Of a stretch of DNA of 64,000 bases, positions 52,897 through 62,655 are shown one piece after another (position 1 is the stretch's first letter; every line of letters begins with the position of its first letter). The DNA is from Acetobacterium wieringae. Lineage in GTDB: Bacteria; Bacillota; Clostridia; Eubacteriales; Eubacteriaceae. The notes below the pieces were generated by a model. The model was not told the origin of the DNA and did no database searches. It saw nothing but the letters and a program-made list of their open reading frames with translations. The translations under genes and the position numbers were made by a program. Where the stretch lies: the NCBI RefSeq assembly GCF_026646375.1, contig NZ_JAIPPU010000001.1:186001-250000 (forward strand), written 5' to 3'.

Positions 52897-55800
52897 CTAG
52901 TTTCCACTTACCCGGGACAGATCCCGGTTATTTTCTTCGAAAGCCGCCATTAAGGCCTCATCGCCGGTAAGACCGAGGGCTTTAACCCGTTCCATGGCAT
53001 CCAGCATCCGTTTATAATCTCGAGGTAAAACCTTGGTGAACTGTTTTGCGTAGTGATCAAAGTCATCCAGGATTTTTTGAGCCAGTGAGCTGTTGGTACA
53101 ATCACGGTGTTTGGTGATGAGTTCTTTAAGTTCAGCCAGTTCGACCGCATCGGTGATTTTTACCAGATCGACCATTTCAGCATTACAAGATTCACAGAAG
53201 TTCTCATCCAAGTCCAGCACATAAGCAATTCCACCGGACATTCCGGCGGCAAAATTTCGCCCGGTTTTTCCCAGAATGACGACCTTTCCGCCGGTCATGT
53301 ATTCACATCCATGATCGCCTACGGCTTCTACAACAGCAGTAACCCCGCTGTTTCTTACACAGAAACGTTCGCCAGCGGCACCCCGAATAAAAGCCTCGCC
53401 CTCGGTGGCACCATAAAAGGCGACATTTCCAACGATGATATTTTCTTCCGGAACAAAAGTCGCTTCTTTAGGTGGATAAACGACCATTTTTCCACCGGAT
53501 AAGCCCTTACCAAAATAGTCATTGGCATCACCTTCCAGCTTGATGGTCATGCCTTTGGGCATAAAGGCACCAAGACTTTGTCCCGAAGAACCGTTGAGGT
53601 TAATGGTGATGGTGTCTTCAGGAAGACCTGCTTCACCATAGCGTTTGGTCACTTCATTTCCGACGATGGTACCGACAACCCGGTTGACATTTTTAATCGT
53701 GGTGTTGATGACCACTTTTTCAGCTTTTTCCAAAGCAGGCTCGCAGAGCTCCAGGAGCTCGGTTAGATCCTTGGATTTTTCGATATTGTGGTTTTGCTTG
53801 ATTTGACAATATAAACCGCCGCCTTCTGGAATGGCTGGTTGGTATAAAATACTGGAGAAATCCAGTCCTTTTGTTTTCCAGTGATCGATGGCTTTGTTCA
53901 TTTCCAGTTTATCAGAACGGCCAACCATTTCATCAATGGTTCTAAAACCGAGTTCAGCCATGATTTCCCGGAGTTCCTGGGCAATAAATTTCATGAAGTT
54001 AACAACATGACCAGGATCACCAGTGAATCGCTTGCGTAGTTCAGGGTTTTGTGTTGCTACCCCAACCGGGCAGGTATCCAGATGACAGACCCGCATCATG
54101 ACACAGCCAAGAATAACCAGTGGCGCAGTCGCAAAGCCATATTCCTCAGCACCGAGCAAAGTTGCCACTGCTAAATCTTTACCGGTAAGGAGTTTACCGT
54201 CCGTTTCAACTTTGACTCGGGTTCTCAGGTTATTCAGTACCAGCGTCTGATGGGTTTCCGCCAGTCCAAGTTCCCAGGGCAAACCGGCATGGCGTATACT
54301 GGTTCGTGGTGAAGCACCGGTTCCGCCATCATAGCCACTGATTAGAATTACATCTGCTTTTGCCTTGGCGACACCAGCGGCAATGGTTCCAACACCAACT
54401 TCAGAAACCAGTTTGACGTTGATGCTGGCTTCACGGTTGGCATTTTTTAAATCATGAATCAGCTCGGCTAAATCCTCGATGGAATAAATATCATGGTGTG
54501 GCGGTGGTGAAATCAAGCCGACGCCAGGTGTTGAATAGCGAGTCTTGGCAACCCAGGGATAAACTTTACGTCCAGGCAATTGTCCACCTTCCCCTGGTTT
54601 TGCACCCTGGGCCATTTTGATCTGAATTTCCTGAGCACTGGACAGATAGTGGCTGGTCACTCCAAAGCGACCGGAAGCCACCTGTTTAATCGCGCTGAGT
54701 CGAGAATCGCCGTTGTGCAGAGGAATGTGTCGTTCGGGATCTTCGCCGCCTTCGCCGGTATTGCTCTTGCCGCCAATGCGGTTCATGGCAATGGCCAGAC
54801 ATTCATGGGCTTCGCTGCTTAATGAACCGTATGACATCGCTCCGGTTTTAAAACGGGTGCAGATGCTTTCGACGGATTCAACTTCATCAATGGAAATTGG
54901 TTCAAGATCTTTAAAGGTCATCATGCCTCTTAACGTACAGGTTCGTTGGCTTTGTTCGTTAATCAGAGCCGTGTATTCCTGATAAGTCTGATAATCATCG
55001 TTTCGGCAGGCAGTTTGTAGTTTATAAACGGCCTCGGGGTTATAGGTATGGTATTCACCATCGGCCCGCCATTGAAAGTTACCTCCGGATTCCAGCGCAT
55101 TGGCATCACCAAAGGGATTACGGTAGGCTTCATCATGACGCATTTGAGATTCTCGGGCGATTTCGTTGATACCAATCCCTTCGATTCGCGAGGGGGTTCG
55201 AGTGAAGTATTTATCAATAACGTCGGAGTTGATCCCCACGGCTTCAAAAATTTGGGCACCATGATAACTTAGAATGGTTGAGATACCCATTTTTGAGAGT
55301 ACCTTGATGACCCCTTTACTGACGGTTTTGATATAGGTTTTGACCGCTTTTTCATAGTCTACATCGGTTAACATTCCGCGATCAATCAGATCAGCAACGC
55401 TTTCGAAAGCCAGATAGGGATTAACAGCGGTGGCGCCATAACCGATCAGTACGGCAAAATGATGAACCTCCCGGGGTTCGCCGGACTCGACAACCAAACT
55501 GACTCGGGTTCGGGTCAGATTATTAACCAGATGATGATGCAGACCAGCAATCGCCAGTGCCGATGGGATGGGGACCATTTGTTCATTGACACCCCGGTCA
55601 GAAAGGACGATGATCGTATTACCGTCAGCAATTGCCTGATCAGCGGCGGCAAAAATGGCGTTCAGGGCTTTTTCCAGACCGTCACCACCGGTATTGCTTT
55701 CAAACAAGGTGGATAAGGTAATGGTTTTGATTCGAGGATCATTAAGCTCCCGGATTTTTTCCAGATCTTCATTGCTGAGAATTGGCATATCCAGACTAAT

Positions 55801-57486
55801 CTGATGGCAGCTTTCAGGCAATGGATTAATCAGGTTTCCTTCGCCGCCGAGATAGACTTCTGTTCCGGTGATCAGTTCCTCCCGGAGAGCATCAATCGGA
55901 GGATTGGTTACTTGGGCAAACATCTGCTTGAAATAATTAAACAGCACCTGCGATTTGTCAGACAAGACGGCCAGCGGAATATCATTACCCATTGCCCCAA
56001 TTGGGTCAACACCGTCTTTGGCCATTGGGATGATTAATGCTTTTAAATCTTCGTATGTGTAACCGAACGTTTTTTGACGCTGAATCAGGGTTTCCTTATC
56101 GGTGACATACTTGGTCTTCGGCTCCGGTAGTTTGGCAATGGGGATGTTATGTGTTTCAAGCCATTTGGCGTAAGGCTGCTGTGAGGCAACGGCGTGTTTT
56201 AGATCTTCATCATTGATGATTTCACCTTTTTCAGTGTCAATCATCAACATCCGTCCTGGTTTTAAACGCTCCTTGCAAAGGATGTTTTCAGGGGGAATGT
56301 CTAAAACACCGACTTCTGAGGACAGAATAACCATGTCATCCTTCGTTACATAGTAACGGGAAGGACGGAGGCCGTTGCGGTCAAGAACGGCACCCAGACG
56401 AACACCGTCGGTGAAAGCAATGGCAGCAGGTCCGTCCCAGGGTTCCAGCATTCTGGCGTGGTAGTTATAGAAGGCTTTTTTCTCAGGACTCATGGTCTGG
56501 TGCTTGGCCCAGGGTTCGGGGATCATCATCATGGCACTGTGAGCCAGAGAACGTCCGGTCAGACTCAAAAATTCAAAGGCGTTATCAAAGATGGACGAGT
56601 CACTACCATCGACATCAACGACCGGGAAGGTCTTTTCCAGCTCATTACCAAATAGCTCGCTTTGGAGAAGGGATTGACGGGCGTACATCCAGTTGACATT
56701 GCCTCGAAGGGTATTAATTTCGCCGTTATGAATCACATAGCGGTTGGGGTGCGCTCTTTCCCAGCTGGGGAAGGTATTGGTACTGAAGCGGGAATGAACC
56801 ATGGCGATGGCAGTGGTCACATCGGGATCCTGTAAATCCAGATAAAACTGTCCGACCTGATCTTCGGTCAACATCCCTTTATAGACGATGGTACGAGATG
56901 AAAAACTGGCAGCATAAAAAGATAGACCGGCTTTTTTTGTTTTCTTTTCAGTCTGTTTTCGAATGGTATAAAGCTTGCGCTCGAAATCCATGGTATCGGT
57001 TAAGGCCGCATCTTTTTGAATAAACACCTGTTTGAGGAAAGGCATACTGTCAACGGCGGTTTTTCCCAGATCACAAAGATCCACCGGAACATCACGCCAG
57101 CCCAGTAGGGTTTGACCTTCTTCGATGATAATATCTTCCAGAATTTTTTCGCACTGACTTCTTTCGTGGGCATCGGTGGGCATAAATAACATCCCCAAAC
57201 CATAGTCGCCGGGTTGGGGCAGAGTAAAGCCTTCTTTAATCGAAGCTTTTTCCATAAACTGGTGGGGGATCTGGATCAGAATTCCGGCACCATCGCCAGT
57301 GTTCTGTTCGGAGCCCCGACCGCCACGGTGTTGTAAATTAACAAGTGTCGTTAAGGCCTGCTTTACAATATCGTGGGATTTTTTTCCTTTGATATGGACA
57401 ATTGCTCCAATACCACAGGCATCATGTTCAAAACCGGGATCGTAAAGTCCCTGCTTTGGTGGTAAATTAGTGTGTTTCATACGCAT
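52897..57486 (-). CDS. gltB: glutamate synthase large subunit
   Basis: 1529 residues, the full length of bacterial GltB. Class II glutamine amidotransferase domain at the N-terminus: the nucleophile is Cys24 in HDACGIGA, exposed by removal of a 23-residue propeptide. Central domain, then the FMN/2-oxoglutarate synthase domain with [12 protein letters not shown], and the 3Fe-4S motif [12 protein letters not shown]; a C-terminal beta-helix with repeated GG motifs. The ATG at 57486 follows GAGGAAGG by 5 nt; the frame runs 20 codons further upstream without support. An inverted repeat lies in its leader. Confidence 0.95.
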   Translation of the reverse strand: MRMKHTNLPPKQGLYDPGFEHDACGIGAIVHIKGKKSHDIVKQALTTLVNLQHRGGRGSEQNTGDGAGILIQIPHQFMEKASIKEGFTLPQPGDYGLGMLFMPTDAHERSQCEKILEDIIIEEGQTLLGWRDVPVDLCDLGKTAVDSMPFLKQVFIQKDAALTDTMDFERKLYTIRKQTEKKTKKAGLSFYAASFSSRTIVYKGMLTEDQVGQFYLDLQDPDVTTAIAMVHSRFSTNTFPSWERAHPNRYVIHNGEINTLRGNVNWMYARQSLLQSELFGNELEKTFPVVDVDGSDSSIFDNAFEFLSLTGRSLAHSAMMMIPEPWAKHQTMSPEKKAFYNYHARMLEPWDGPAAIAFTDGVRLGAVLDRNGLRPSRYYVTKDDMVILSSEVGVLDIPPENILCKERLKPGRMLMIDTEKGEIINDEDLKHAVASQQPYAKWLETHNIPIAKLPEPKTKYVTDKETLIQRQKTFGYTYEDLKALIIPMAKDGVDPIGAMGNDIPLAVLSDKSQVLFNYFKQMFAQVTNPPIDALREELITGTEVYLGGEGNLINPLPESCHQISLDMPILSNEDLEKIRELNDPRIKTITLSTLFESNTGGDGLEKALNAIFAAADQAIADGNTIIVLSDRGVNEQMVPIPSALAIAGLHHHLVNNLTRTRVSLVVESGEPREVHHFAVLIGYGATAVNPYLAFESVADLIDRGMLTDVDYEKAVKTYIKTVSKGVIKVLSKMGISTILSYHGAQIFEAVGINSDVIDKYFTRTPSRIEGIGINEIARESQMRHDEAYRNPFGDANALESGGNFQWRADGEYHTYNPEAVYKLQTACRNDDYQTYQEYTALINEQSQRTCTLRGMMTFKDLEPISIDEVESVESICTRFKTGAMSYGSLSSEAHECLAIAMNRIGGKSNTGEGGEDPERHIPLHNGDSRLSAIKQVASGRFGVTSHYLSSAQEIQIKMAQGAKPGEGGQLPGRKVYPWVAKTRYSTPGVGLISPPPHHDIYSIEDLAELIHDLKNANREASINVKLVSEVGVGTIAAGVAKAKADVILISGYDGGTGASPRTSIRHAGLPWELGLAETHQTLVLNNLRTRVKVETDGKLLTGKDLAVATLLGAEEYGFATAPLVILGCVMMRVCHLDTCPVGVATQNPELRKRFTGDPGHVVNFMKFIAQELREIMAELGFRTIDEMVGRSDKLEMNKAIDHWKTKGLDFSSILYQPAIPEGGGLYCQIKQNHNIEKSKDLTELLELCEPALEKAEKVVINTTIKNVNRVVGTIVGNEVTKRYGEAGLPEDTITINLNGSSGQSLGAFMPKGMTIKLEGDANDYFGKGLSGGKMVVYPPKEATFVPEENIIVGNVAFYGATEGEAFIRGAAGERFCVRNSGVTAVVEAVGDHGCEYMTGGKVVILGKTGRNFAAGMSGGIAYVLDLDENFCESCNAEMVDLVKITDAVELAELKELITKHRDCTNSSLAQKILDDFDHYAKQFTKVLPRDYKRMLDAMERVKALGLTGDEALMAAFEENNRDLSRVSGN

Positions 57487-57523
57487 TATAACCTTCCTCA
57501 GAAAAATCTTTTGTAATGACCAG

Positions 57524-57557
57524 AATACTATTGGTTGAGTAAACATTCAATAGTATT
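57524..57557 (-). promoter_or_regulatory. inverted repeat in the gltB leader
   Basis: AATACTATTG and CAATAGTATT, perfect 10-bp arms separated by 14 bp, 38 bp upstream of the gltB start codon. It may be an operator for a nitrogen regulator or an RNA hairpin. Confidence 0.5.
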
Positions 57558-57915
57558 TATTATTATAAAATGGGAATTTATTATTTCCTTCTATATATAT
57601 TATCGGTATCCATCATTATTGAAAGAAATATTAGTAAAATTTTAAGCTAAAAAAATCCCCGATTGTTACAAACACGATGGAGTCTTATAATTATACTATA
57701 AAGAAAGATAATTACCACAAAAATTTCTCAATAGAATTGAATAAACTAAAAATTTTTTACAATGTATTTTGCAAATTGATGCAATTATTGTTTTTAAATG
57801 ACGTTCAATTGTATGCCAAAATCGCACAGTCAAGCCCCAGATTCACTAGCAGATTTTGTTGACAATCTCACAACGACTATTTGATGAGAAATTAATGTTT
57901 TTTTAAGATTTATGG

Positions 57916-57972
57916 TGATAAAAATAGCTCTATCACGAAATAGAACCGATTGAGTTCTTTTCAGATAGAGCA
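57916..57972 (-). terminator. terminator of corrinoid module 2
   Basis: On the minus strand GCTCTATC/GATAGAGC with an inner GAAC/GTTC, followed by TATTTTTATC. Confidence 0.75.
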
Positions 57973-57995
57973 TTTTAATTTAAAAATGTTTGAAT

Positions 57996-58979
57996 TTAAA
58001 ACATTTCTTTACTGAGTTGGTCGATCACTTCGCTGGTAGCTTCATAAACCCCGGGGAACGAACTAATATTTAATCCTTGACTTAAATTTGGTATAAAATA
58101 GAGCTTGCCGCATTCCTCGCAGGCTTTTTTTGCATCTTCATAAATTTTTTCACGTGTCCAGCCAGGGAAATCAACCCGACCGCTATCGATGTCGCCCATA
58201 AACGAAATTTGACCACCATATTTTTTGATCAATTCTGGCACATTGTTTGTTGTCATAACGCCCTGCCAGATATCAACACCCATTTCGATCATTTCTGGAA
58301 CGAGCGTCGCAGCATAGGAGTCGCTGTGGTGAACAATCAGTTCCACACCATTGGCTTTCCAGAAGCCGTAGACTTTCTTGTAAGCAGGCAGAATGAACTC
58401 ATCAAACATTGCTGGAGAGATAAATGTTGAGATTTGGCTACCCCAGTCATCATGATGGAATAAAGCATCGGGTTGAATGTGTTTAAGATACTCTGCGGCA
58501 TAGGCCAATTCATACTCAACAACATAGTCGATCAGTTCTTTCATGGCTTCGGGTTCTTCGTACAAAGCCATCAGAGCATCTTCCATGCTCATCAGATGGT
58601 GGGTCATTTCAAAAATACCGGGAGCACAAAATGCGGTGACAAATTTGTCGTTGCGGTCAACTGAATTGGCATGGGCAACGGCAGCAGCCCAGGCTTCTTC
58701 GGAGGTTTCAATGGCCGGTGCTTTGACTTGGTTTTTCCAATCGGTGATATCTTTTAAGGCTTTGTGTTCGTCATCATGCATGGGAAATGAACCGATTTGA
58801 TCGGCAGGCCAATCGAAGGTGATGCCCCATTTGTTTTTTACCCGTGTACCAGGAGCCGGTGCCAGTGGCAAATCCATGGGAGCCTCCATGATCAAATCCA
58901 TAAACTCGTATTGATTGACAAATCGATTGGGGTTTCCGCCTTTGATGACTTCCATTAAGTTTTGTCGTTTTGTTAACAT
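57996..58979 (-). CDS. URO-D-fold methyltransferase of module 2
   Basis: 327 residues, the same family and arrangement as the protein at 41518. It keeps HHDDWGSQ, ELIVHHSDSYAA, WQGVMTTNNVPELIKKYGG and GDIDSG, but differs over the N-terminal 40-60 region, the helix after HHDDWG, and the C-terminus, where SHGLNFGCFPG of module 1 is SQGLNISSFPG here. Since the corrinoid partners are almost identical, the substrate is the likely difference. AGGAGG is 7 nt before the ATG. The gene follows its corrinoid protein gene by 93 nt. Confidence 0.85.
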   Translation of the reverse strand: MLTKRQNLMEVIKGGNPNRFVNQYEFMDLIMEAPMDLPLAPAPGTRVKNKWGITFDWPADQIGSFPMHDDEHKALKDITDWKNQVKAPAIETSEEAWAAAVAHANSVDRNDKFVTAFCAPGIFEMTHHLMSMEDALMALYEEPEAMKELIDYVVEYELAYAAEYLKHIQPDALFHHDDWGSQISTFISPAMFDEFILPAYKKVYGFWKANGVELIVHHSDSYAATLVPEMIEMGVDIWQGVMTTNNVPELIKKYGGQISFMGDIDSGRVDFPGWTREKIYEDAKKACEECGKLYFIPNLSQGLNISSFPGVYEATSEVIDQLSKEMF

Positions 58980-59072
58980 AATAATACCTCCTGAAATTTT
59001 GGTATGTTTATTAGAATAGTGGAAATGGTTGGTTTTTGGAATTGTTGCAATAGATTTTTAAGAAGGATGAAT

Positions 59073-59702
59073 TTAAGCGGTAACCAGCTCTTTTGCTTTA
59101 ACGGCAGCACTACCGGCATCAGGGGCATAACCATCAGCACCGACTTCAGCAGCATATTCCGGGGTGACCGGAGCGCCGCCAACAATAACTTTCATCTCTG
59201 GATGAGCGGCTTTAATGGTCTGTACTGCTTCTTTTAAGGCTGGCATGGTGGTTGTTAACAAACCGGAACAAGCCACCAGTTTGACATTTGCGTTATCGTT
59301 AACCGCTTGAACAAAGGTATCTGCGGGGACATCAACGCCCAGATCAACCATATCAAAACCAGCACTTTCAATCATCATCGAAACCAGGTTTTTACCAATA
59401 TCGTGAAGGTCACCAGCAACTGTACCGATGATGCAGGTGCCCAGCGAGGTGGAACCATCGCCAGCCATCAATGGTTTTAATACTTCTACGCCTTTTGACA
59501 TGGCTTTTGCAGCAATGAGCATTTCCGGGACAAAAATTTCGCCGGATGAGAATTTATCTCCAACAACGCCCATGGAATCAACCATGGCCTGGAGAATATC
59601 TGCGGGTGAGTTTCCTTCATCCAGTGCTTCCTGTACCAGTCCGGGAACCAGTTTTGATTTTCCGGCTTCGACCTTTGCTTTGACTTCTTCAATTTTTGAC
59701 AT
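59073..59702 (-). CDS. corrinoid protein of module 2
   Basis: 209 residues, MtaC-like, with cap domain and B12 domain (GDLHDIGKNLV, His100). Compared with the protein at 40807, I count 11 substitutions, mostly conservative and at the surface-like positions 21-35 and 165-185. AAGGAGG lies 5 nt before the ATG. It is the first gene of module 2 and lies downstream of a promoter overlapped by a long palindrome. Confidence 0.93.
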   Translation of the reverse strand: MSKIEEVKAKVEAGKSKLVPGLVQEALDEGNSPADILQAMVDSMGVVGDKFSSGEIFVPEMLIAAKAMSKGVEVLKPLMAGDGSTSLGTCIIGTVAGDLHDIGKNLVSMMIESAGFDMVDLGVDVPADTFVQAVNDNANVKLVACSGLLTTTMPALKEAVQTIKAAHPEMKVIVGGAPVTPEYAAEVGADGYAPDAGSAAVKAKELVTA

Positions 59703-59736
59703 GTTTTCCTCCTTGTGTGGTGTTTTTATTAGCGAT

Positions 59737-59756
59737 GCTTGCGTGTGTGCGCAAGC
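59737..59756. promoter_or_regulatory. second inverted repeat in the module 2 leader
   Basis: GCTTGCG and CGCAAGC, perfect 7-bp arms around TGTGTG. The GCTTGCG half also occurs in the loop side of the main palindrome at 59808-59839. On the minus strand it contains CGCACACACG, also found upstream of module 1. Confidence 0.5.
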
Positions 59757-59789
59757 GAATCGTCAAATACATTAAAGTGATGAGTGAAA

Positions 59790-59803
59790 TGACCTCGTTT
59801 ACA
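59790..59803 (-). promoter_or_regulatory. cre-like (CcpA) site in the module 2 leader
   Basis: TGTAAACGAGGTCA matches TGWAANCGNTNWCA with one mismatch and lies about 25-38 nt downstream of the predicted start of transcription, where binding would block elongation. Confidence 0.4.
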
Positions 59804-59807
59804 ACCA

Positions 59808-59839
59808 ATATTGTAATTGCTTGCGAGCAATTACAATAT
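59808..59839. promoter_or_regulatory. operator palindrome over the module 2 promoter
   Basis: Two perfect 14-bp arms, ATATTGTAATTGCT and its complement, around TGCG. It overlaps the -10 element and the predicted start of transcription. This is the expected position and size for a TetR-family operator, and a TetR gene lies immediately upstream. Confidence 0.75.
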
Positions 59840-59863
59840 ATATGATCAATCGCAAAAAGTCAA
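59835..59863 (-). promoter_or_regulatory. promoter of corrinoid module 2
   Basis: On the minus strand TTGACT (59858-59863), 17-bp spacer, TATATT (59835-59840). Confidence 0.7.
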
Positions 59864-59928
59864 CTAAATTCGTAAAATAAAAATAAACAACTAAAGATAG
59901 TCTTTAGAAAACGATTAATATCTTGGCA

Positions 59929-59981
59929 AAAAAAAAAAAATGAAGATGCCACTATTGTTTGCGAACAAGAGTGGCATCTTC
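59929..59981 (-). terminator. terminator overlapping the end of the TetR gene
   Basis: GAAGATGCCACT and its complement AGTGGCATCTTC with inner TTGTT/AACAA, followed by a run of 13 T's on the minus strand. The first arm lies inside the last codons of the TetR gene. Confidence 0.88.
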
Positions 59982-60644
59982 AATATACAAATAATTTTTT
60001 ACTTGCGTTAATTGGGGATATTCTTCAAGCAATCGATCAATGGTACAGTTGGCTGAACTGATCAGAGACTTAATTAGCAAATGATTCGAATCAATTTTCA
60101 GCGAGTAAAACATCTGATTGATACAGAGATCGAAAATTTCTTCTTTCGAAATGAGTATTTCCTTTTCATACTGTTTCATGGTTAAAGCCCGAATTACCCC
60201 AAATGAGGCAGTTACAGCGCAATCCAGGGTGAGACCTTTTTCAGAGATGGGAATTTGACTGTTATGAGCAACTAACGTTTTATAGAGCTCATAAAGATTG
60301 CCATCCCGGGTAGCTTTCTCAAGTAAATCGAATTTATTCATTTCGTAAATAAAGCGGTCGTAGTGTGGATCAATTCCGGTCAGCTTAAAATGCAATTTAA
60401 AAAAGGTGATTAATTGTAGCAATTCATCATCAGTGGGGAGATACTTAAGCAAATGCGAATAGAGCGTCTCATAATTGTTATTGAGCATATCACTGGCGAT
60501 AATGTCTTTGGTTTTAAAATAATAGGTGACCAAACCCAGATTGACTCCGGCTTCTTTGGCGATCATAGTGTTTGGTGTGTTGGCGTAACCATTTTCAAGG
60601 TATAGCCGTTTGGCGGTATTATAAATTCTATCTCTGGTATTCAT
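59952..60644 (-). CDS. TetR family regulator, probable regulator of module 2
   Basis: 230 residues. N-terminal helix-turn-helix NTMIAKEAGVNLGLVTYYFK, then a helical ligand domain of about 170 residues that I cannot assign. The start at 60644 follows GAGGA; the frame extends 45 codons upstream without a ribosome binding site. The gene ends inside its own terminator, 250 bp before module 2, and the intervening DNA holds a 32-bp palindrome over the module's promoter. Repression relieved by the methylated substrate is the simplest model. Confidence 0.85.
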   Translation of the reverse strand: MNTRDRIYNTAKRLYLENGYANTPNTMIAKEAGVNLGLVTYYFKTKDIIASDMLNNNYETLYSHLLKYLPTDDELLQLITFFKLHFKLTGIDPHYDRFIYEMNKFDLLEKATRDGNLYELYKTLVAHNSQIPISEKGLTLDCAVTASFGVIRALTMKQYEKEILISKEEIFDLCINQMFYSLKIDSNHLLIKSLISSANCTIDRLLEEYPQLTQVKNYLYIEDATLVRKQ

Positions 60645-60880
60645 GATGGACTGTCCTCGTTCTTTTGTATTATACAGATATAATAGCATAAAAAATGAAG
60701 CATCGTCCATGTCTAATTTATTGAAAGAGATTGTGCTGATTTTTTTGAGATGGAAAAAAGACAAAAAGAAAAGAATCAAGATTTAAGATGTACATATTCG
60801 GGTAAAAATTATATAATTAAACATCAACCGAATTTTCAAACTGATTCAATCCTGAAATTAAGAAAGACGAGGGTTATGGA

Positions 60881-61453
60881 ATGAACCGAATTAAGTTAGT
60901 GCTTATGATGGGTGTAGTGATGATTTTGGTGTCCGTTCTGGCAGGATGCGGCGGAAACACAAATAGTGGCAGTACTACCGGTCAATCTAATGTTTCAAGG
61001 GATACTGTTTATGAGTTTTATGATAAGGTACAATTGGATCAGGACAAGGAACAGGTCGATGCCGAATTGGGTGTACTTCCAACTGAAAGTGCCCAAATGA
61101 AAAACAGCTTTGCATATGTGAATGATAACACCGGTTTTGGGGTAAGTGTTCTATTTAATGAAAATGGACTGGCTACCAGTAAAACCTTGTTTTATCCGAT
61201 GACCGAAGATCTGGCTTTTTTAACAACGAAACCGGTAACCAAGGCGCAGGCAGAGAGTATCCCCGATGGAGCGACATATGACGAAGTCAAAAATATCCTC
61301 GGTGGTGATGGAACCGAAACCAGTGCTACCCAGATTCCCTTTGAAGATAATAAAGTCAGCTATATAAGGGTGTGGGTTAATCAGGATGGAACCATGCTTC
61401 AAGCAGTCTTTCTAACCGATGGAACCACGAGTAATGTGATGTTTTTTGATTAA
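60881..61453 (+). CDS. lipoprotein with two BLIP/SmpA-like repeats
   Basis: 190 residues. Signal peptide with lipobox LAGC; a Ser/Asn/Gly-rich linker; then two related modules, each starting with a helix such as LDQDKEQVDAELG and TYDEVKNILGGDG, followed by beta strands. This is the SmpA/OmlA/BLIP-like fold, used for protein-protein contact in the envelope. It lies alone, divergent from the TetR gene, and is followed by a terminator. Confidence 0.75.
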   Translation: MNRIKLVLMMGVVMILVSVLAGCGGNTNSGSTTGQSNVSRDTVYEFYDKVQLDQDKEQVDAELGVLPTESAQMKNSFAYVNDNTGFGVSVLFNENGLATSKTLFYPMTEDLAFLTTKPVTKAQAESIPDGATYDEVKNILGGDGTETSATQIPFEDNKVSYIRVWVNQDGTMLQAVFLTDGTTSNVMFFD

Positions 61454-61460
61454 TAAGAAC

Positions 61461-61503
61461 AATATCTCAAACTGTCTTCTAGCAGCTTGAGATATTTTTT
61501 ATA
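61461..61503 (+). terminator. terminator after the lipoprotein gene
   Basis: AATATCTCAA/TTGAGATATT with inner CTG/CAG, ending in TTTTTT. Confidence 0.85.
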
Positions 61504-61591
61504 GGGTAATTACTATTGCATCTGATCAGGTTTGCTGATGTTGTAAATAGTAAAATATATTGAATACTCGTAAGATTTCAGGAGTGGAGAA

Positions 61592-62638
61592 ATGATATCG
61601 GTAAGTGCCATAGTCATATTAGTTTTAGTCATTATAATCGGCCTTGTTTTTGCATTGACAAATGGGCTTCACGATGCCAGTTCGGTGGTGGCAACCTTTA
61701 TCAATTGTGGAGCCGCCAGCCCGAAACAAGCCATTGCGGTTGCCTCAGCGTTTGGTCTGATTGGGGCGGTAGTCGGCGGAAATCTGGTGGCTGATGCGAT
61801 ATCAGAGCTGATTGATCTGCCAACCAACGCTGCTTTATTGACGATTCTTTTTGCGGCAGTTTGTGGAGCGACCTTATGGAATTTAATTACCTGGAAATTG
61901 GGGTTGCCTTCCAGTTCCACCCATGCGTTAATTGGCGGAATCATTGGTGCTGTGATCGTATCCTCTGGTTATGAACATGTCTTATGGGGCTGGGCGGAAC
62001 TATTTGGTGAGAATCACCAAATCACCGGTATCATAAAAGTGATCATGGCCTTGTTTTTGTCTCCAGTTATTGGCTTTATGATTGCCTTTTTTTTGGAAAA
62101 AATGACAAAGCTGCTGTTGCGAAATGCCAGGGTTTCCATTAATAAGCGAATTAGTAAAGTTCAGTGGTTCATTGTGGCGGGTCTTGCGTATAGCCATGGA
62201 TCCAATGATACGCAAAAGATTATTGGACTATTCACATTGGCTCTGGCTGCCTGGAGCGGTACGGCCGTTCATTCGGCACCGATATGGGTTCGAATCAGTG
62301 GTGGAATTGTCATGTTTATGGGTACCTTGTTGGGCGGATGGAGTATCATGAAGACGCTGGGACGGGGTATTTTTGATATTAAACCGCTGCATAGTTTAAA
62401 TTCGCAATTGTCCTCAGTATGTTCGATTTTAGGGGCAAACCTGGTTGGTGCACCGGTTTCAACAACGCATGTTGTCGTTGGCGGGATTATGGGAGTGGGC
62501 GCTGGCGACGAATATAAAATGGTTCATTGGGGAATTGTAAAAGAAATTCTGGTAGCGTGGTGCATTACCATTCCCTTGTCGGCTTTGGTTTCTGCCTTTA
62601 TTTATACCATAATAACAGTTGTTTTTAATGTGATTTAG
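61592..62638 (+). CDS. pit: Pit family inorganic phosphate transporter
   Basis: 348 residues, ten or so helices in two inverted PHO4 repeats. Signatures: NGLHDASSVVATF and SSSTHALIGGIIG in the first half, YSHGSNDTQKIIGL and VSTTHVVVGGIMG in the second. Low-affinity phosphate uptake coupled to cations. GGAG lies upstream of the ATG. The DUF47 gene follows by 17 nt, the usual partner. Confidence 0.93.
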   Translation: MISVSAIVILVLVIIIGLVFALTNGLHDASSVVATFINCGAASPKQAIAVASAFGLIGAVVGGNLVADAISELIDLPTNAALLTILFAAVCGATLWNLITWKLGLPSSSTHALIGGIIGAVIVSSGYEHVLWGWAELFGENHQITGIIKVIMALFLSPVIGFMIAFFLEKMTKLLLRNARVSINKRISKVQWFIVAGLAYSHGSNDTQKIIGLFTLALAAWSGTAVHSAPIWVRISGGIVMFMGTLLGGWSIMKTLGRGIFDIKPLHSLNSQLSSVCSILGANLVGAPVSTTHVVVGGIMGVGAGDEYKMVHWGIVKEILVAWCITIPLSALVSAFIYTIITVVFNVI

Positions 62639-62655
62639 AAAGTGAGAAAAACATA

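Larger units (their letters stand above)
57487..57995. other. intergenic region between gltB and module 2
   Basis: AT-rich DNA with the gltB leader hairpin (57524-57557) and the terminator of module 2 (57916-57972). A 61-codon plus-strand frame at 57677-57862 has no ribosome binding site or family likeness and is not called. Confidence 0.5.

Noticed and set aside
57677-57862. 61-codon plus-strand frame upstream of gltB
   Set aside because: No ribosome binding site, AT-rich low-complexity translation, no recognisable family.
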